From Theocolax elegans (Eukaryota; Arthropoda; Insecta; Hymenoptera; Cerocephalidae), in assembly GCA_026168455.1 (NCBI GenBank), contig CM047426.1, positions 25,913,058 through 25,977,057 of the forward strand: 64,000 bases of DNA, written 5' to 3'. Every line of letters starts with the position of its first letter. Positions within the stretch are counted from its first letter, which is position 1. Below, piece by piece: positions 60,102-64,000 of this stretch. The position numbers and the translations under genes are program-made. The notes below the pieces were generated by a model that was not told where the DNA came from, did not search any database, and saw nothing but the letters and a program-made list of their open reading frames with translations.

Positions 60102-63031
60102 AAAAGCATGAATCTGCTATTGATAGACCAGATTTAGTAACGAAGATTTTCAATGAAAAAGCTAAACAATTGTTAATTGAGGTAACAAAAAAAAATATAT
60201 TTGGAAAATGTATTGCATATACATATGTTATAGAGTTTCAAAAAAGAGGTTTACCTCACATGCATATGTTAGCCTTTGTTGATAAAAAATATAAAGTCAA
60301 CAATGCAGATGATGTGGATAAAATTATAAGTGCAGAAATACCTGATAGAGAAAAATATCCAAAAATATACAATATAGTTAAACAATCAATGATACATGGA
60401 CCCTGTGGTGAAAATAACCTGCACTCACCATGTATGGATATAAAAACAAAAACATGTACCAAAAATTTCCCAAAACATTATAATGATATTACTAACTTTA
60501 ATAATAATGGATATCCTCTGTATAGACGAAGGAATAATGGAAAACAAATTGTCTTTAGAAAAAACGTAATAGCTGATAATCGATTTGTTGTTGCTTATAA
60601 TCCTTACTTATTATTAAAATTTAACTGCCACATAAATGTGGAAGTATGCTCAACTATACAGTGCGTCAAATATTTATTTAAATATTGTTTTAAAGGACAT
60701 GATTGTGCATTTATAAAAATGACTGACAAAATTACTACATCTGTCAATGAAATCGAAACCACAAATGATTCTGAAAATTATAAATACGATGAAATAAAAC
60801 AATTTCTAAACACAAGATATGTTAGTCCACCAGAAGCAATGCATAGATTACTTCAATTTTCAATGCACGATTTATCACATGTAATTTATAGATTAGCAGT
60901 ACATTTGGAAAATGAACAATTTGTATACTTTAAAGAAGGATTAGAAGAAGAGTTGATTGATAAAAACTTAAATACAACTTTGACAGCCTGGTTCCACCTT
61001 AATACAACTGACCCACAAGCTAGACAGTACTTATATTTGGAAATACCAAGTTTCTACATTTTCAATGAAAGGTCAAAAAAGTGGATAGAAAGAAAGAAAT
61101 TTTGGAAACCACTTATCAGTAGACTATACTTTGTTAATCCAAAAGATCGTGAAAGATTTTATTTAAGATTATTATTATTACACGTAACAGGAGCTAAATC
61201 ATTCGAAGATTTAAGAACTTTTGAGAATGTTACATATGATACTTACTATCAAGCAGCATTAGCTAGAAAATTAATTACGACTGACAAAGAATGGGATAAA
61301 TGTATGGAAGAAGCTATAGAAATTGAATTTCCTAAAGCTTTATGTAATTTATTTGCTTTCATTTGCGTTTTTCACAATCCCGTAAATGCTTTAGAATTAT
61401 ATGAAAAGTATAAGATTTATTTTTATAATCCAATCATACCAAGAGATGTTGGTGAAAATTTAGCATTAAAACAAATTGATTCAATTTTAAGGTCACATGG
61501 ATTTTCAATAGATGATTTTAACTTACCTAACATAAATTATGATAATCTTGAGAAAGGGTGTAATGGTGAAGAAGAATTAATGGTACAAAAACAAATAAAT
61601 GCTTCATATAATATTAAATATTTATCAGAAAAACAACGAGAAATTTTCAATACTGTATTAGATAGTATAAGTGGTTATATTCCTAACAAATGTTTCTTCA
61701 TTGATGGACCTGGAGGTAGTGGAAAAAGTTATTTACTAAATTCAATAATTAATTACTTAAATCAAAATAATATTAGCGTTATACCTGTAGCATGGACGGG
61801 TATAGCTGCAAATTTATTAATTAATGGTAGAACGTCACATGTAGTATTTAAATTACCATTGAATATAACAGAAGACACTACTTGCAATGTTACCACAAAC
61901 TCAAATTATGGAAAAAAATTAAAAGAAGTTCAAATTATAATTTGGGATGAAATAACAATGACATCCAAGTATGCATTTGAGGCAGTTAATAAATTATTTC
62001 AAGACCTTTGCAATAATAATTTTGAATTCGGTGGTAAGATAATAATTGTTTCAGGGGACTTTAGACAAACTTTACCAGTTGTTAAACGTGCCACTAGAAC
62101 AGCCATCGTAGAAAATTGTATAAAAAATAGTTATTTATGGAATAAATTTAAACGTATGTCTTTGAAGGATAATATGAGAGTTGATCAATTAGATCATGAT
62201 TTTAAAAAATGGCTTTTAAATATCGGAGATGGAATAAGTTGCACAAATTTTGAACAAAATAACGATCTTACAATAATTCCAAAAGAATTTTTGTCAAGCA
62301 GCGATATCATTACAGAAATTTATGGTGACTGTTTTAGTAATGGTAATAATCAAGTACTTTCAAAAAGAGTTATTTTAACACCAAAAAATACTGATGTCTT
62401 AAAAATGAATAGTGAAATTTTAACTAATATAAACGGAGAATTAAAAGAGTACATAAGTATTGATTCCGCTAAAGATGATAATGATCAGAACTTAGTTGAA
62501 ACATTGCCAGTTGAATTTTTAAATTCTTTAACACCTAATGGTCTGCCGCCTCACAAATTACAATTAAAAGTTAACGCTGTTATAATTTTACTAAGAAATC
62601 TTAATTTAAATGAAGGTCTTTGTAATGGGACACGATTAATAGTAAAAAAATTAATGCAATATTCCATTAGTGCAGAAATTATTAGTGGCCATCAAGCAGG
62701 AAACATTGTTATTATACCACGCATTGATTTATGTTCATCTAAGGAAGAAATCCCTTTTCAAATGATTAGGCGACAATTACCTGTAAGATTGGGATATGTA
62801 ATGACAATCAACAAATCTCAAGGTCAAACATTTGATAAAGTAGGCGTTTATCTACCAAATCCAGTTTTTAGTCATGGTCAGTTATATGTAGCTTTGTCAA
62901 GGGTGTCATCAAAAATAAATTTAAAAATTTTAATCACTGATAATTCAAATTTCAAAAATGAATTTGAAAACGATGATGAAACAAATAACATTTATACTAA
63001 AAACATAGTATTTCAAGAAATATTAAAATAA
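60077..63031 (+). CDS. Helitron polyprotein part 3: Rep HUH nuclease core and PIF1-family helicase
   Basis: 984 codons in the frame following part 2. The real continuation begins near [16 protein letters not shown], so the ATG at 60,077 is incidental. The Rep core has the HUH motif in RGLPHMHML (His61, His63) and the two catalytic tyrosines in [12 protein letters not shown] (Tyr198, Tyr202), which nick DNA and form 5'-phosphotyrosine links. The SF1 helicase follows, with Walker A GPGGSGKS (543-550), Walker B IWDEI (621-625), [10 protein letters not shown] (658-667) and the C-terminal [17 protein letters not shown] and [14 protein letters not shown] motifs. The helicase is full length and all named catalytic residues are intact. 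Apart from the two upstream frameshifts, the gene could be recently active. Confidence 0.92.
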   Translation: MERNSNNLKKHESAIDRPDLVTKIFNEKAKQLLIEVTKKNIFGKCIAYTYVIEFQKRGLPHMHMLAFVDKKYKVNNADDVDKIISAEIPDREKYPKIYNIVKQSMIHGPCGENNLHSPCMDIKTKTCTKNFPKHYNDITNFNNNGYPLYRRRNNGKQIVFRKNVIADNRFVVAYNPYLLLKFNCHINVEVCSTIQCVKYLFKYCFKGHDCAFIKMTDKITTSVNEIETTNDSENYKYDEIKQFLNTRYVSPPEAMHRLLQFSMHDLSHVIYRLAVHLENEQFVYFKEGLEEELIDKNLNTTLTAWFHLNTTDPQARQYLYLEIPSFYIFNERSKKWIERKKFWKPLISRLYFVNPKDRERFYLRLLLLHVTGAKSFEDLRTFENVTYDTYYQAALARKLITTDKEWDKCMEEAIEIEFPKALCNLFAFICVFHNPVNALELYEKYKIYFYNPIIPRDVGENLALKQIDSILRSHGFSIDDFNLPNINYDNLEKGCNGEEELMVQKQINASYNIKYLSEKQREIFNTVLDSISGYIPNKCFFIDGPGGSGKSYLLNSIINYLNQNNISVIPVAWTGIAANLLINGRTSHVVFKLPLNITEDTTCNVTTNSNYGKKLKEVQIIIWDEITMTSKYAFEAVNKLFQDLCNNNFEFGGKIIIVSGDFRQTLPVVKRATRTAIVENCIKNSYLWNKFKRMSLKDNMRVDQLDHDFKKWLLNIGDGISCTNFEQNNDLTIIPKEFLSSSDIITEIYGDCFSNGNNQVLSKRVILTPKNTDVLKMNSEILTNINGELKEYISIDSAKDDNDQNLVETLPVEFLNSLTPNGLPPHKLQLKVNAVIILLRNLNLNEGLCNGTRLIVKKLMQYSISAEIISGHQAGNIVIIPRIDLCSSKEEIPFQMIRRQLPVRLGYVMTINKSQGQTFDKVGVYLPNPVFSHGQLYVALSRVSSKINLKILITDNSNFKNEFENDDETNNIYTKNIVFQEILK

Positions 63032-63245
63032 TAGTCTATGTTATCATAATAATATTTAAAATGTTATAAAGTAATTCATTGTAATCACTTGTTAACTTGT
63101 TCTATTTATTATAAAAATAAATATTCATCACTTTAAAAAATGCAGAACACTTACCACAAAACGTCAAATCAAAATCGGCAGCAAATGAATTATACAATAC
63201 TTTTTTAAATATAAATTGCCATTATTATATAAGGCAATATATATC
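63032..63245 (+). other. Helicase 3' flank, no gene
   Basis: AT-rich sequence after the helicase stop with AATAAA-like words near 63,115. No Helitron 3' terminus (GC hairpin followed by CTRR) was found here or further right with confidence. Confidence 0.5.
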
Positions 63246-63620
63246 TATTATAGTAAGGATCGAGATGGTATTATATTTTATCACAACATAATATAATAAC
63301 ACTCAGTTCTTAATAGTAATACAACGTAATAAAATAAACGAAAAATGACCGGCAGCAAAAATGCGCTGGACGTTTAATGTTGCAATAGATGAAACATGCG
63401 CTGATTTTGAATTCATTATATTTACACACACATTATAGTAAGGATCGAGATGGTATTATATTTTATCAAAAGATAATATAATAACAATCGATTCTTATTG
63501 TAATATAACGTAATAAAATAAACGAAATATGACCGGCAGCAAAAATGCGCTGGATTTTTAAAGTGGCAATAGATGCATACGCGTCTAAGGCATGATCTGA
63601 AGCGAAACATATGCCTTACT
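63246..63620 (+). repeat. 185 bp repeats, two units, hammerhead-bearing
   Basis: TAGTAAGGATCGAGATGGTA starts at 63,251 and again at 63,436. Each unit continues through ATGACCGGCAGCAAAAATGC to GCAATAGATG. The second unit runs into the hammerhead ribozyme. The first has a shortened remnant (GAAACAT, CTGAT and GAATTCA words at about 63,391-63,417), so both units once carried it. Retrozymes and hammerhead satellites have this layout, as do Penelope-like element ends. Confidence 0.75.
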
Positions 63621-63655
63621 GATGAGTCCAAAATTCAGATCTAGGACGAAACGCT
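63580..63655 (+). ncRNA. Type I hammerhead ribozyme
   Basis: All conserved parts are present in order. The cleavage triplet is GTC (63,583-63,585). Stem I is TAAGGCAT/ATGCCTTA, a perfect 8 bp (63,586-63,593 with 63,611-63,618). The core strand CTGATGA lies at 63,619-63,625, with a 4 bp stem II GTCC/GGAC (63,626-63,629 with 63,644-63,647). GAAA (63,648-63,651) follows, then a short stem III in which C, G and C pair back to G, C and G before the TC of the triplet. Loop I GATCTG (63,594-63,599) is exactly complementary to CAGATC in loop II (63,636-63,641), a plausible tertiary contact. The short stem III is typical of metazoan retroelement hammerheads, which often act as dimers. Predicted cut: after C63,585. 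Confidence 0.85.
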
Positions 63656-63724
63656 AATAACAAAATGGGCTAATTTAACACAAACTGAATTAACTAAAAA
63701 AAAAAAAAATAATTTTCTGTGGAT

Positions 63725-64000
63725 AATGTACAGGTAACTACTTCGACCTCCAAGCCACAGTTAGTGCCATGTCATCGGGGCATCGTCTCCTGGGAAGCAG
63801 AAGCCTAAACATTATAAAAATATATTAACCTCCTGTAGATGATGTCTAGGTGTCCATTACGACCTCCAGGTCATCGCAGCATCGTCTACTGGGAAGCAGA
63901 AGCCTAAACATTATAAAAAATATTAACCTCCTGTAGATGATGTCTAGGTGTCCATTACGACCTCCAGGTCATCGGGACATCGTCTACTTGAAGGCGCATA
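63725..64000 (+). repeat. 99 bp tandem repeat, about 2.7 units, reaching the window edge
   Basis: GGGAAGCAGAAGCCTAAACA occurs at 63,792 and 63,891, and the array continues past 64,000. In each unit GTAGATGATG pairs with CATCGTCTAC (10 bp, one G-T), enclosing an inner AGGT/ACCT pair and CCTCCAGG. Much less AT-rich than its surroundings. No frame or known satellite identity was recognised. Confidence 0.85.

Noticed and set aside
63032..64000. Helitron 3' terminus
   Set aside because: No GC-rich hairpin followed about 10 bases later by CTRR could be found; the true end is not identified.
1..64000. CRISPR array, rRNA genes or bacterial operons
   Set aside because: No regularly spaced short repeats with unique spacers, no rRNA sequence, and gene structure is eukaryotic with introns.

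Overview
The window reads as an AT-rich animal genome, most likely an insect. Supporting signs are short spliced exons with GT-AG introns, decayed Jockey/R1-type LINE sequence, Helitrons, many fold-back MITEs and long (TA)n tracts. I could not settle the species or order. No host protein-coding gene could be established; the left third looks intergenic or intronic.

Layout. Positions 1-21,600 are mostly non-coding and unique, studded with inverted-repeat (fold-back) elements. These include a 529 bp sequence present twice (plus a 144 bp partial copy), a fold-back with tRNA-like boxes in both arms, and a MITE with a perfect 9 bp target duplication. Positions 21,600-54,170 form one enormous structure: a block of about 10.8 kb (A, 21.6-32.47 kb), then its reverse complement (A', 32.48-43.27 kb), then a second direct copy (A, 43.28-54.16 kb). 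The two fold-back points have loops of only 10 and 6 nt. Each copy carries the same passengers: a LINE remnant, a GC-richer segment, (TA)n tracts, two head-to-tail mini-Helitrons, a fold-back MITE, a tRNA-like insertion, a hammerhead fossil, a small spliced gene and the first exon of an RPA gene. The arrangement is either a true inverted triplication or a hairpin/long-read assembly artefact.

Positions 52,400-63,031, running out of the third copy into unique sequence, hold a + strand Helitron gene cassette. It contains a spliced 126-aa coiled-coil/basic protein gene, a spliced 254-aa RPA1-like single-stranded DNA-binding protein gene, and a large gene for a Ulp1/C48-type cysteine protease, a Lys-rich coiled coil, a zinc finger, a HUH two-tyrosine Rep nuclease and a PIF1-family helicase. 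The large gene is split into three frames by two single-site frameshifts at A-rich runs. Rep nicking and joining, helicase unwinding and RPA coating of the displaced strand fit rolling-circle transposition; the protease and the coiled-coil protein are the less familiar parts.

Positions 63,031-64,000, downstream of the helicase, hold 185 bp repeats, the second of which ends in a complete-looking type I hammerhead ribozyme with a perfect 6-nt loop-loop complementarity. A 99 bp tandem repeat able to form a long hairpin then runs off the window. A deleted hammerhead relative lies upstream of the cassette in the opposite orientation.
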